Assembly (NCBI GenBank): GCA_021642125.1
Contig: JAKIXB010000013.1
Coordinates: forward strand, 845,932 to 909,931
Direction: 5' to 3'
Origin: Nothophoma quercina
Lineage: Eukaryota; Ascomycota; Dothideomycetes; Pleosporales; Didymellaceae
DNA length: 64,000 nucleotides
The notes under the pieces were generated by a model. That model was not told the DNA's origin, ran no database searches, and was given only the letters and a program-made list of their open reading frames with translations. Positions 21,266 to 32,233 of this stretch are shown one piece after another; position 1 is the first letter of the stretch, and each line of letters begins with the position of its first letter. The position numbers were made by a program, and so were the translations under genes.

Positions 21266-23057
21266 ATGCGTCTTTCAAGTGTCATCGCAGGACTTTTGTT
21301 TGGCCTTGAGGCTGCAGCCATCCGGGTCGAGACTTTTCAACCTGGCAAAATAGAGGCAGAGGTACGTACTAGCGATTATCTCGCCGTGTGGCGCACAAGG
21401 CGCAAAGCCCAAGAAGCTTGACGGTGCTTATCGCCCATCTCCGTTCTCATCTCCTGAAGCATGTCCACCAATGTGGCGTACACAAGCTGAGATCCTCTAG
21501 GCTCGGCATGCAAAGTCACGGCGCAGCCTCTACAAGCGCGATGACGAGCTTGACTTGACGCTGTTGTACCCTGAACATAACATCTCTGTGCCCGTCGATT
21601 TCTTTCACAACGACACTCGTTACGAACCGCACTCCAACGGGTCATTCAACCTGAGGTATTGGTTTGACGACTCTTACTACGAGCCTGGCGGTCCGGTCTT
21701 TGTGCTTCTCGGCGGCGAGACCGACGGTTCTGGTCGTCTGCCGTTCCTCCAGAAGGGCATTGTCCATCAAGTCATCAAAGCTACCAAAGGTCTTGGTGTC
21801 ATTCTGGAGCACCGCTACTATGGTACCAGCTTCCCCACTGAAGACCTGACTACCGAAAATCTGCGTTTTCTGTCGACCGAGCAGGCTCTTGCTGAGGTAG
21901 ATTACTTCGCGAGGAATGTCAAGTTCGCCGGCCACGAAGACAAGGATCTCACAGCGCCTACCACTCCCTGGGTTGTGTACGGTGGTTCTTACGCTGGTGC
22001 TCAAGCTGCTTTTCTCCGCGTCACATACCCCGAAACTTTCTGGGGTGCGATCTCCTCTTCTGGCGTTACCGTAGCGATCTATGACTTCTGGCAGTACTTT
22101 GAGCCCATTAGACTGTTTGGACCGCCCGACTGTATCAGGAACACTCAGACGCTTATCGATGTCGTTGACAAACATCTGCTGGGCAACGACACCAAGAACA
22201 TCCAGACCCTGAAGAACGTCTTCGGCCTTGGCAACATCACGGACAACCGGGATTTCGCAAACCAGTTGACCGGCGTTTACGGATGGCAGAGCACCAACTG
22301 GGACCCGGAAATCAACTCGCCCTCGTTCTACAATTACTGCCGTAACGTCACGCAATCATTTGACCAAGCTGAGCCTGCTACTGAGAGCCTCCGCCCAACA
22401 GTTGCCGGTATCGTCTCTGCCGCCGGCTATGGCAACGATACCTTGGTCCAGAACATCACTCTCAACGCCATCAGCTGGGTCAACGAGACCGTCCTTCCTG
22501 GCTGGCGACAATCCAACTACACGCAAGACCGCTACTTCACGATTCTGAATGAGACAGCTCTTCAACAGTACACCTCTCTCGAGCAATACCCATACACGAG
22601 CTGGAGCTACCAGGTTTGCACCGAATGGGGTTACATCCAGACTGGCAACACCCCTGTTGACATTCAGCCTCTGATCTCGCGTACTCTTGATCTTGAGTAC
22701 CTTACTTTCTTCTGCCGCGCGCAATTCAACATCACCACCCCTCCTGATATCGAGAAGGTCAACAAGTATGGAGGCTTCAACATCAGCTACCCACGCCTTG
22801 CTCACATCGGCGGCAACGCAGATCCCTGGCGTCCGGCGACGCCTCTGTGGTACCCAGAGAGCAGGAAGGACTCTGTTGAGGAGCCCTGGCACTTGATCAG
22901 CCATGGTGTGCACCACTGGGAGGAGAACGGCATCTTTGATAACGAGACTACGCCCATTCTGCCGCCGTATCAGGTCATTTACGCGCAGCAGTATCTGAAG
23001 AACTTCGTCGTAGATTGGCTGGATGAGTGGAAGGGCGGATATCAAACGGAGCTCTAG
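21266..23057 (+). CDS. Secreted serine carboxypeptidase, peptidase family S28
   Basis: Exon 1 21266-21361 encodes a signal peptide (MRLSSVIAGLLFGLEAAA), followed by an intron ending CTCTAG at 21500 and a long exon 21501-23057; total 550 aa. The first intron (139 nt) is long for this window, so a small missed exon is possible. A dibasic/KR site (YKRDDE) may end a propeptide. S28 (lysosomal Pro-X carboxypeptidase/DPP2) marks are PVFVLLGGETDG, EHRYYGTSFP, LSTEQALAEVDYF, VYGGSYAGAQAAFLR with nucleophile Ser at about residue 195, and the Asp and His parts GGNADPWRPATP and SHGVHHWEENG. Many N-x-S/T sites fit secretion. It is expected to cleave after proline in acid extracellular peptide digestion. 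Confidence 0.9.
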
Positions 23058-23155
23058 ATGGCCTTGACGTCCCTCGCGCCTGCTCTGGGACTCGCTAGCC
23101 ACTTGCCCTATTTGTGACTGAAATCAAGACCTAAATGATACAATATCCGACGTCT

Positions 23156-24099
23156 TCATTGTGCCGTGTAACCGCCGTCCAAGTTTACCATGCTTCCTGT
23201 CATATAGCTCGCTCGATCACTTGCAACGAACACAGCTTGAAACGCAACCTCCTCTGGTGTACCCAAGCGCTGCATAGGCGTTGCTGCGATCACTGGGTCC
23301 AACGACGCCCACATGTCAGGAGGTACAAAACATGTCTTCACGAACCCTAGACAGATCGCGTTGATACGGATCTTGTCTTTTGCACAGTCGAGGGCATCGG
23401 TTTTGATAATGCCGTTGACGGCTGCATCTTGGCATCAGCTGCAGACCTAGATAATGTGGGGTTTGCCCTCACCGTGCTTTGAGATGGTACATGGTCCTAG
23501 GTTAGGCATTGCGATCTGTCCCAGAGTTGAGCCGATGTTGACAATACTTCCTCTCGTGTCGAAAGGAAGATTGGTGCTGGATCTGTTAACGATGAATGAT
23601 ACGATCCCGGACTACGGACTTACTTCAAGAGCCGTAGATCTTGCTTGAGCATTTGCGCAATCTGCGCGCGCTCGCACAACCAAATACCTTTGACATTGAT
23701 GTTGAACGTCTTGTCAAGCGTCCTCTCATCCTGCTCAGTGATGCGTCCGAACGGACCTCCAGTCCCAGCAGAGTTGACGCAGTAATCGATACGACCGAAC
23801 GCCTTGACGGGTTCAGAGACTACGTAGTCAACGTTGGTGGCAATGGAGACGTCCGCCGTAGTCCACTCGACCTTTGTTTCTCTGAACTTTGTCTCGATCA
23901 AAGCTACAGTCTCATCCAGACCTTTCATGGAAATGTCGACGAAGAAAATTTGACGGATACCGTCTGCAACGAATTGAAGTGCTGTTGCACGTCCGATGCC
24001 AGATGCTGCGCCTGTAACGAAGGCCACCCTTTGTGGCGTTAGCCTAAATCTTTAAATATCCGAAAGGTTGTCGTACTCTGCTGGTCCGAACAGCGACAT
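23156..24099 (-). CDS. Short-chain dehydrogenase/reductase with Cys in place of the catalytic Tyr
   Basis: Four exons on minus, 24099-24077, 24028-23624, 23582-23473 and 23427-23156, give 269 aa. Exon 1 is only 23 nt; joining it gives MSLFGPAEVAFVTGAASGIGR. The NAD(P) motif TGAASGIG (13-20), NSAG (93-96), the structural Asn in FNINVKG and the C-terminal NLDGGYTAQ are all classical SDR. The catalytic triad should be Ser-x12-Tyr-x3-Lys: Ser161 and Lys178 are in place but position 174 is Cys (GPCTISKH). One TAT to TGT change would explain it. The four exons join cleanly and no other stop or frame break is seen, so the protein is probably made but may be inactive or altered. Substrate unknown. 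Confidence 0.83.
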
Positions 24100-24427
24100 A
24101 ATTTCTCAAACTGGATTCATAGCAAGAAAACATGAAAGCGTCGTTGCGTCTTCTTAAGCTTCCATGTTAAGCGCCGTCATGGGTCGAGGTTGTCCCTCGC
24201 CGCAATCCTGCAGCCATCCTGGTCTGGTCCTACATGGGTCACAGTACGAACATTGTGTACACTCAACTAAGAACAGAAGCAAGTAGCGGATATAGTATAC
24301 GTGGATCCATGGGTCATGCAGTGAATTTGGAAACTATTTACAATCTAAAGTGGTTCAATCGTACATTATGTCAAACTTCAGGCTTCGAGTTTGACTTGAC
24401 AAGGATCGCGCAGTAAGAATTCTAGAC
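24100..24427. other. Intergenic, no gene seen
   Basis: Promoter flank of the SDR gene and 3' flank of the NIS1-like gene. Nothing recognisable. Confidence 0.45.
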
Positions 24428-24895
24428 CTAAGCCTGGCTGTTGACATTCCAAGCAGTGCCATCGCTCTTCACAGTCTCCTCACTTGTCTCGCTCCCAACC
24501 TTGACGGGCACTTGGAATCCTGCAACAACGGGGCTACCGCTCGCGCCGTACAGGCTGTACACGCCCGCGCTCAACACCAAGCTGCCGTTCCAGCTATCAC
24601 TGTCGAGACCCTCGGGTACGGTCGCCTGAACAGTGATGTTCTCAAGTGTGTTGCTTTTGTCGGGGCCTAGGTAGGAGCTCTGTACAAAAGAGCCAAGAGT
24701 GAGGTTGTACCCAGGTGCGAGAGCGAAGCCCCATGCTACGGAGATGTCGGCCACGGATTGGACATAGTTCTCCGTCAAGAGGGTGAGGTTGAATGTGCTG
24801 TTTGGTGCGAGAGTGGAGGGGGCTTCGATGCCGATGATGCGCGCCGAGGCGGCGGAGAGGGTGGTGAGAGCAGTTGCGAGGCTAGTGAAACGCAT
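24428..24895 (-). CDS. Small secreted protein, NIS1-like effector candidate
   Basis: Intronless, 155 aa. A signal peptide (MRFTSLATALTTLSAASA) is followed directly by RIIGIEAPSTLAPNSTFNL and LTENYVQSVADISVAWG, then SYLGPDKSNTLENITV, LSAGVYSLYGASGSPVV and VGSETSEETV. This order and these blocks match my memory of the NIS1 family first described in Colletotrichum, a conserved fungal secreted effector reported to act on plant immune receptor kinases. There are no Cys in the mature part, also as I recall for the family, and four or five N-glycosylation sites. The assignment is from memory of motif order; a role in host interaction is inference. Location between secreted peptidase genes and a HET relic fits an accessory region. 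Confidence 0.72.
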   Translation of the reverse strand: MRFTSLATALTTLSAASARIIGIEAPSTLAPNSTFNLTLLTENYVQSVADISVAWGFALAPGYNLTLGSFVQSSYLGPDKSNTLENITVQATVPEGLDSDSWNGSLVLSAGVYSLYGASGSPVVAGFQVPVKVGSETSEETVKSDGTAWNVNSQA

Positions 24896-25324
24896 GTTGA
24901 TGGATATGACTTGAATGTATGAAGTTTAGGTCGGTTCGGTTGAACGTAGTAGCTACGATGTATGTCTTATTATGGGATGCGGATGTTGTGTGTCCTGCCT
25001 AAAGGCTGTCAAGCAGGATTATATAGCACTCATTGCCTCCCCAGCACCTACCACCATGGTATCCACTGTCAATCATAGCTACCCTGTCGTGACAGTAGCA
25101 TCGGAACTTCGCAATTCTCCGTCCGCATCACGCGAAGCCGCAGATCTCCCGGTTCAGCCACAAGCGATACCTTGTTAGCGTTCTGTCAGTGATCCAAACG
25201 TCAAAGGGATTGCTGATCTTTTGTAATGTGCTACTATTTTGAGAGCCACCCTTGGGAAAGGTGCACGAATACGAGGCTGATGATGCTTAACGTTGCAGGT
25301 TGAGTGAAACGTTGCGCGGCTACG
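24896..25324. other. Intergenic, effector promoter side
   Basis: Upstream region of the NIS1-like gene; no coding sequence recognised. Confidence 0.4.
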
Positions 25325-26140
25325 TCATTTCTGGGGCGCGCTAGTGGCCATTTCCGGATGGCTCGGAGATAATCCTGTCAGGGTCCTGCGACAACACACC
25401 TCCAGCATCATCAGCCTCGTGTTCGGTACAACTCTTGGGAAACAACGAGGAGCAAAATGCCGAAGCATCGATTGATGCGAATGAATACACAGTGCTCTGC
25501 AATCAGCGTAGATGAAACCACCTGGGCTCGACCTTTCCGTCCTTGATGTCGTCTTCCACAGTTCATCAACAAATGCCTCACCGACGACCTTGTGATACTC
25601 TTTATCGCTACCACGACCACGAGGCGAGCCACAGGGCCGAAGCATGAAAGGAGTATTTCCACCTAATAGAATGCATACCTTGTCACCCCTCCGCACCCTC
25701 AGCAACGCCATTCCAAGCCGCGCGTTCTTGGCTCTGAATAGTTGTGGGTTGCGACAAGCCCGATCGACCATTCTGCGATACTGTTCATCCTCATTGGCGC
25801 ATAGTCTGAATGCGCAGTCTGCAGTCCAATTGCTCAACTCTCTACCTGTCTCCTGTGAGTGTGTGATAGAAGGCCAGCCGTGACGGACGCTCTATCTGCT
25901 AAAGACCTCCTGCGAAGCATTCCCACTTATGAAGCGAGGATTGCCATTTGCTCTGTGCGACACGGGTCGACTGGATGAAAATGACAGTCTGAGAGACGCA
26001 CGCGTCACATCGGCATGGAAGACAGGTGCATGTGTCCCTGAGGCTGAATACACCAGATTGTCAGATGATTGGGTCAGCGAGAAGTACTCGGCGCTGAATT
26101 GACCGTTGCAATGAAGACGCCGGTCACGACACCAACTCAC
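25325..26140 (-). pseudogene. Relic of the C-terminal part of a HET-domain protein
   Basis: On minus, the last frame (25837-25325) contains RRVRRGDKVCILLGGNTPF-type sequence, then EYHKVVGEAFVDEL, which resembles the end of many fungal HET proteins (GDxICILxGxxxPFxLR followed by a Y-x-x-(V/I)-G-E-x-(Y/F)-V block). Upstream sequence in other frames reads VIFIQSTRVAQSKWQSSLHKWE, then TAG at about 25900 and another stop near 25845. No HET domain (SYxWG, WIDxxCINQ) is found upstream as far as about 27 kb. I read it as a truncated, frame-broken copy. No ATG-to-stop gene of normal HET length can be built here. Confidence 0.5.
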
Positions 26141-27846
26141 ACCCTACCCTGCACTTCCACATCTACTGCTAGAAAAGACGCGCAATACATTTGTCGTTCA
26201 CGAGACAAGGGAGCGTGAATTGGGTGAAGACGAGTTACCGTAGTCTGCTGGGAACGTTGTAGGGTTGGTAGATTGCAGTAGGTTAAGAAGAGCGTGTGCC
26301 ATGATGTAAGAGATTGGAGGGTCTGGGGGCCTACTACAGGGCTTGGTATCGTGTTACAATGATGCGCGCGGCAGAAGGTGCAGCGATGCTGAGCTTTGTG
26401 GCTTTAAGGCCTCACAAACGGGGGTGTTAACCACATGCCGTATACACATGCGGACACTCAGCCGGACTCAAGGACAGCAAGCGTTTTCTGCTTTCGCTTG
26501 CGTGCCAAATCACCAGTAACGGACGTTTCTCTCTTCCTTGCGAATGATAATGGGGCTGCAACATGTCACTGCCCTCTTTTTCAATCTCTGTCCGTTCCGT
26601 CAGGGCACTTTCTACCGGCGCATTCCAATCACCGTTTCCGCCCCCTCGTCTTCTGCAACACGCAAACCCAGCAACAAACCTGATATAACCCTTGAAATCT
26701 ATAACACACGCTGATTGCTTGTAAGTCAAAGGCTGCACATTGCATGATCTCAGCCCTCGGTTCTGGTCAACACGCTCCCTCAACGCAGAAGAGGTCATCT
26801 ATCAGATTCCCTGTTCCTTTACGCATGCGTCGCAAATGAGGTTTTGATACACTTCGTTCCCAAAGCCGAACTGGAATCATCTGTGGTGTTTGTTCAAATT
26901 ATGAACGGACACAATCCGAGTTTATCGCCAGGCTTGGTTACGGCCGTGCATTCAACCCTCTCATTGCATGCATAAACGTCTACTATCCTTCTGCATAAAT
27001 TTTTATCTTTATTCATGCTTATTCGCACCGTTGTTCTTTTAAGACAGAAGCTCCGGTTCAGGCGCCCATCTTACGTCCCGCGACCTCTCTACCTGACAGC
27101 ATCGAATTCAAAGGCTCTACCGCCAGTCACCAACAAGACTCAGTTGAACCATTGCTAGCTCAAGACACCATATTAGAGACAGCAGGATAGCTGCTCATAT
27201 TTTGTGTCTGCTTGATTGATTCAAGATCCGCACAGTCCTGGATGTCATGCCGTCCCGCAGCTCCGCGCCAAAATTAGCATAGACACGCGGGGCTCCACTG
27301 TCTCTGTAAATACATAGAGTGCCTTAACTGAAAGACCAGGAGGAAAATTTGTAATTTGCCATGTTCAAGGCACTCTCACCTTGTACATCAGACGGCATAG
27401 ACCAATGTCTAAACTAGGGCTTACCTAGATCCACGGCAGGGGGCCTAAAACGGGAAACTTACAACCAATCAACTTCTCGACCTATACGATATGGCTACGA
27501 CTGAGAGGAGGCTCAGCTATTCTGAAAGCTTAGCATGGCCTCTGGAAGCTTGTTTGGACCCAGCCTGTCCCGCAAGGCTTGTACATACGGTCGATGAATC
27601 GTTGCAACTGCGGGTCACCCTGGTATACGGTTGCCATGACTTGTGCAGTGGATGTAAGCACGGGTTAAAGAGTAGCCGCAGAGACTATAAAAGATGTTTG
27701 ACCTTCACCTGTAGTTGCGCTATGTCAAGAAGTTGCGACAGTTTGACTTTAACAGCACATATTTCATCAACCTTCCGAAGACTTGTTTCCGCTTTTTCGA
27801 TGCAAACGCCTTCAACGGGCTCAATTCCTTCTTTGTGTCGAAAGTT
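26141..27846. other. Long intergenic stretch upstream of the S41-like gene
   Basis: About 1.7 kb without a convincing gene. Open frames at 26427-26798 (minus) and 27491-27850 (plus) lack family-like sequence. The A/T-rich part at 26995-27015 and the CT-rich last 150 bp look like promoter sequence for the next gene. Confidence 0.4.
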
Positions 27847-30238
27847 ATGATGCAATTTCGTACGCTCCTTGCCACCAGCGGCATCATTGCTTGGTCATTC
27901 GCTCAATCTACAACTGTCGACACTGGACCCGCCACCGTGACCCCTTTTACTTCAACTTCAGGTGTCTCAGTTGCAGCAAGCACGAACGAGCCATGTGCGA
28001 GCATCGCTTCCAAACAACAAGAAGCGGGCGGCGATGCAGGTGCTACTGTCTCGGCTGAACTCGCGTACCAATGTCTTCAGTCGGTTCCAATCGACAAAGA
28101 CGGAGACTCACAACTGATTGATGAGATCAAGTTGTTTCTTCAATGGAACACAGACACATCCTACTTTAAGAACCTCCCGGATTGGGTAAGTCATTCTGTT
28201 GAACCATATTCGAAAGCTTTCTGACGCGATCCCGCTGTGTAGTATGATAACCCGTCGTTCGACCTTTACGCGGAGCTCGATGCCATCAAGACTGGCATTC
28301 AGAATGATACGTTTCGAAGCGAGTGGGAGGTTCAAAGCGCCATAACCGCACTGACGGCACAGACCGGAGATGGCCACATCTCTTGGTTGGCCGATATTAA
28401 TACCGTGATCGGCTTTGGAAGACTGAACACATTGGTATCCGTTAGCACTGATGGTAAAAGTACACCAGAGCTGTTCTCCTATGGTAAGTATCTGCAGATT
28501 ATCAGTTTCGATTATTCTGACCGTAACGAAAGACGACGTGAAACTGCTTCAAAATGGAGACCATAACGTATCCGTATCATCGGTCAAGATGATTAACGGT
28601 GAGGACGCTGCCACATATCTTCTTAAAGTCAGCCGCCAAGCAAACTTCCACGACGGTCACGCTCGATTTAACTCCCTGTTCCCAAATCAAGCTGGTCTAT
28701 CTCTTGGTAACGGTAAAGGTATTGGCCTTCTCGAAAGTGGTATCTACGACGGCCCCAACACCACTTACACCTTCTCTAACGGCACCAACTGGACGTTCGA
28801 TAACGTGGCAGTGCTCTTAGGAGACTTCGCAGGCGTTGACAGCGGAGCATCGTTTTTTTCGAAGTTCTGTCAGCCTCAGACGCCTTCAACGTCAACAGCA
28901 TTATCGACATCGAGCACTACCATCGTGACCTCGGCCACGCCCACCTCATCCTCGACGTCTGTTCCTCAGCCCGCTAATAATACAGCGTTCGGCTATCCTT
29001 CTGCTCAATTACTGCACCCAGCTAAGGCTATTGGTGGATACTATCTCAATGACACCCCCGAAGTCGCAGTACTGAGCGTGCCCAACTTCCAACCTACGTA
29101 CGAGGCACCGGCGAACAACACACAAGCTCAAATTGACTTCCAGACTGTGGCTCGAGAATTTCTCAAGAAGGCCGCTGGGGACAACAAGTCAAAACTCGTT
29201 ATCGATCTACGATTCAACACAGGCGGTTGGACAGTGCTTGCTTTCGACTTGTTCAAGCTCATTTTCCCGAATCTGGAACCCTACCAAGCTACCCGCCGTC
29301 ATGCGCACCAAGCCTTTGAGCAGCTTACAGATGTCACCGCAGACAACATCGGGAGACTGCTCTCTCTTGCGGCAAACTTGTCAAACGCAACAGAGGCCGA
29401 GTTGGCAGTAGCAGGCATTTTGTCGATATTCGTGCAACCAACCTACACCACCCCCACTGACGATGCTTTCGAGACTACGCAGCAATTCTACGGTCCGCAT
29501 GTATTTAACAACGATAACTTCACGTCTCTTAGCGCCTGGAACCTAAGCTCTCCCTTCGGCATAGCGTCCAGCTTTCCCCTGTCGGGCTACGGAGGCGAGC
29601 TCGCTACTTCTCAACCGGCATGGAACGGTTCAGACATCCTGCTTCTCCAAGACGGGTATTGCAGCTCTACCTGCGCCATCTTCTCCGAGCTGATGTACAC
29701 AATGGCTGGCGTTCAGACACTCGCATTCGGTGGTCTTCCAGACGATAGCATTGCCATGCAGAAGGTCGGTGGCACCAAGGGCTGGCTGACGTGGGAAAAA
29801 GCGACCCTCCAGGCCTTCGCACCCGCCTTTTATGCTGTCGCAAACCAATCAGCCGTAGAAGCCACCGTGGGAACCGAGATTGAGGCCATGAATCAAAGCA
29901 CTGTTATCTTCAACCGTGCTTCTGGCTTTCAGGTCAATGCCGCGGATGGTATCCGTCGTGGCGATGAGAAGGATCAGACGCCGCTTCAGTTCGTATATGA
30001 GGCTGCGGAGTGTAGGCTATGGTACACGGTACCTATGGTACTTGACGTTACTGAAACTTGGAAGGCAGCGGTAGACGTCAAGTGGCGCAACGGTACCTGC
30101 AATGCTGGCAAAGGCTTCAACCAAAACCAGACACAGACCGCGCCCAGCAGCCCGGCGTATACTGGTGCCGCTGCGCGAGGGAAAGAGATCGGTCTCGCTA
30201 CTTTCGTCACTGTTGTGTCTGTTTTCATGTTGCTTTGA
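27847..30238 (+). CDS. Secreted, GPI-anchored peptidase S41 family-like protein
   Basis: Three exons, 27847-28185, 28243-28483 and 28533-30238, give 761 aa; a second ATG follows at once at 27850. Signal peptide (MQFRTLLATSGIIAWSFAQ), then a Ser/Thr-rich mature start. The fungal S41-type pattern is present: TGDGHISW, a Ser/Thr-rich linker (TSSTTIVTSATPTSSSTS), SKLVIDLRFNTGGW and DILLLQDGYCSSTCAIFSEL, where the Ser before TC is the expected nucleophile, then AFGGLPD. The C-terminus (hydrophobic tail GLATFVTVVSVFMLL after AARGKE) fits a GPI signal. More than ten N-glycosylation sites support export. Fungal members are usually secreted proteins of unproven activity. Introns are GT-AG. Confidence 0.82.
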
Positions 30239-30689
30239 GTTTTCAGGCATGTTTGAGGCACCAGCGTAGCATAAGAATCCTATGAGCATGTTGTTGGTTG
30301 CTATCTCGGCGAAATGTGCTGCTCTCGAGTGCGGGACCTTGGCAACGTGTCGGGCTCTTCATTCGAGATGGTAACGCAGAGGATATAGTAGGAGATGTAA
30401 CGATAGCGCATGAGAAGATATATACCATCAGTACGATGCGCGTGTTCACCCGAATTATTGCTGTCTGAAGACTCTCTCCTTTACTGATGTCATAAAACAG
30501 CCTTGATTCCCACACAATATTCGAGTCTGCGGCCAACAAAGCAATTGTCAGGAACTCGTCTTATAAAAAGCCTTTACAGCACCTCAAGATGAACGAGTCG
30601 GCACTGCTAGGCCGCTCGTATGCCAGAGCTCCGTGTCAAAACTTGCAACAACAAGACACCGACTGGGGTGTGTCATTCGGAGTCCTGGT
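30239..30689. other. Intergenic between convergent S41-like and HET genes
   Basis: 3' flanks of two convergent genes. No gene seen. Confidence 0.45.
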
Positions 30690-32039
30690 CTATACTCCAC
30701 TGCAAGCACCAGCCTCGTCATCTTTGCTGGTCGCTGTTATTGATCTCTCAGAAGTTGATATCCCGAAATTTTCTAAAGTAAGGCGGACGTTATCACACTT
30801 TGTCCTGGCCAACTCAGCCCAGGCTAGGTCGGTCGGGAGAGTCATATCCCATTTTGGATCCGTCCACCCGACTGGCTTGACAAAATCCATTTCCAGTTCC
30901 ATCCAGACGTCTAAAATGAGCCAAAGTACACTCCAGATTTCCCTCCGTTGACCATCAGAGCAGCCTATTTGCCTTTGCATGATGACTTTGAGTAATTTCC
31001 TTTCGGTAATTGTATAGTCAGCCGGCACTCGCAAAACTGGGGCGAGAAGCCCCATGACTCCATACACGCGATCCAGTCGCCGGGCACAATGTCTACCAAT
31101 TGCCAAACCAAGAGCGGGACCCCATGTGTCGAGAATGACTCCACGCTCAATCGACCGCCGCTGAATTGAAAGCTTGTCATTGTGATCCATCCATGAATTC
31201 ACCTCTTGATATTCCTCGGAGGACACAAAATCTCGAATTTTGTTGTGTTTAACGTTTATCCATTCGTGGAAGGCAAAGAACAACTTTCGAAATTCCCAGA
31301 GGCGACCGAAGATGAAGACATGCACCTGCCGGGCCAGCACGATCTCTTGGATAATCCACAGTCTTTTCCAGTAAGGCTTCAGAAGCAGCTGAATGCAATC
31401 GCCAGCTGAGAACGGCTGTAGTAGACGTGCTGTACTTTCTGTAATAAAGATATTGTCGCCGAAATTTCCCTCTCGAGCGAAGAGAAGCTTGTCAAAATCT
31501 TGAGGGCATACAGCGGGCTCTGTAAGATATAGGTGACCAGCCGTGTTCATATCAATCTTTTTGTCAAGCAAAAGTCCCGGCCAGACTATGGTTGCTTCAG
31601 CTTTTGAATACAAATCTGCCATCAGATTGACTTGGTGGCATTGCTCCTCGTGGTCGGACTGATTTATGCAAATTTGGTCGATCCAGATCCAGTCGTTACT
31701 TTCTCCATCAAAATCGCGAGCCGCGCTAAGGAAGTCGTACAGATTCTCACGGACGAGGTAAGGCCTCACCGTGCGGTCGTCTTGAATTATAATCTCATAT
31801 GTAGGAGTTTCTGCTCCCCAGGCGTAGGATAGAGCATTGAAATGTAATGGTTCCTGGAAGAGCCATCGAGTATCGAATTCATCGTCGAGCTCCGCTGCAT
31901 CATCGAGATTGGCGTGTCGTAATGTGACTACGATTGGTGCAGCCTTATCCTCCGATCTTTCGATGCGCAGAAGGCGGATTTCGTTAGATCCTGGAGTCAA
32001 AGGGCGATGCTCGTAGGGTTGTATAGACGAAGGAGTCAT
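30690..32039 (-). CDS. HET-domain protein, short subfamily (copy 1)
   Basis: Intronless, 449 aa. The N-terminus SIQPYEHRPLTPGSNEIRLLRI is shared with the two HET genes at 40978 and 43556. HET-domain blocks are FNALSYAWG (67-75), WIWIDQICINQSD (117-129), CHQVNLMADLYSKAEATIVWPG and PYWKRLWIIQEIVLA. After the domain comes DRVYGVMGLLAP and a C-terminal region containing DFVKPVGW. HET domains trigger cell death in heterokaryon incompatibility and are distantly related to TIR domains. At this length there is no NACHT, ankyrin or WD part, so the sensing half, if any, must be the short C-terminal region or another protein. It shares a ~195 bp divergent promoter with the deubiquitinase gene. Confidence 0.9.
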   Translation of the reverse strand: MTPSSIQPYEHRPLTPGSNEIRLLRIERSEDKAAPIVVTLRHANLDDAAELDDEFDTRWLFQEPLHFNALSYAWGAETPTYEIIIQDDRTVRPYLVRENLYDFLSAARDFDGESNDWIWIDQICINQSDHEEQCHQVNLMADLYSKAEATIVWPGLLLDKKIDMNTAGHLYLTEPAVCPQDFDKLLFAREGNFGDNIFITESTARLLQPFSAGDCIQLLLKPYWKRLWIIQEIVLARQVHVFIFGRLWEFRKLFFAFHEWINVKHNKIRDFVSSEEYQEVNSWMDHNDKLSIQRRSIERGVILDTWGPALGLAIGRHCARRLDRVYGVMGLLAPVLRVPADYTITERKLLKVIMQRQIGCSDGQRREIWSVLWLILDVWMELEMDFVKPVGWTDPKWDMTLPTDLAWAELARTKCDNVRLTLENFGISTSERSITATSKDDEAGACSGV

Positions 32040-32233
32040 GGTGTACTATTGAACGTATTTGAGAACATTGTTGTTGGGAGGGAATTATGCCGTTTGTTGT
32101 CGCCTGAAGATTGGGTGCCGCGCCACGTGGCTGTGTAATCGCGCGGCAGGCGCTTACATCAACCCACCAGCAGCTTGAGCATACATAGTACGCACCCTGA
32201 TCCGCAAACCACAGATGCGGCAGGAGTGAAGAG

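Noticed and set aside
21642..23102. Two ~240-codon minus-strand frames under the S28 peptidase
   Set aside because: Antisense shadows; the plus strand has the catalytic motifs and signal peptide.
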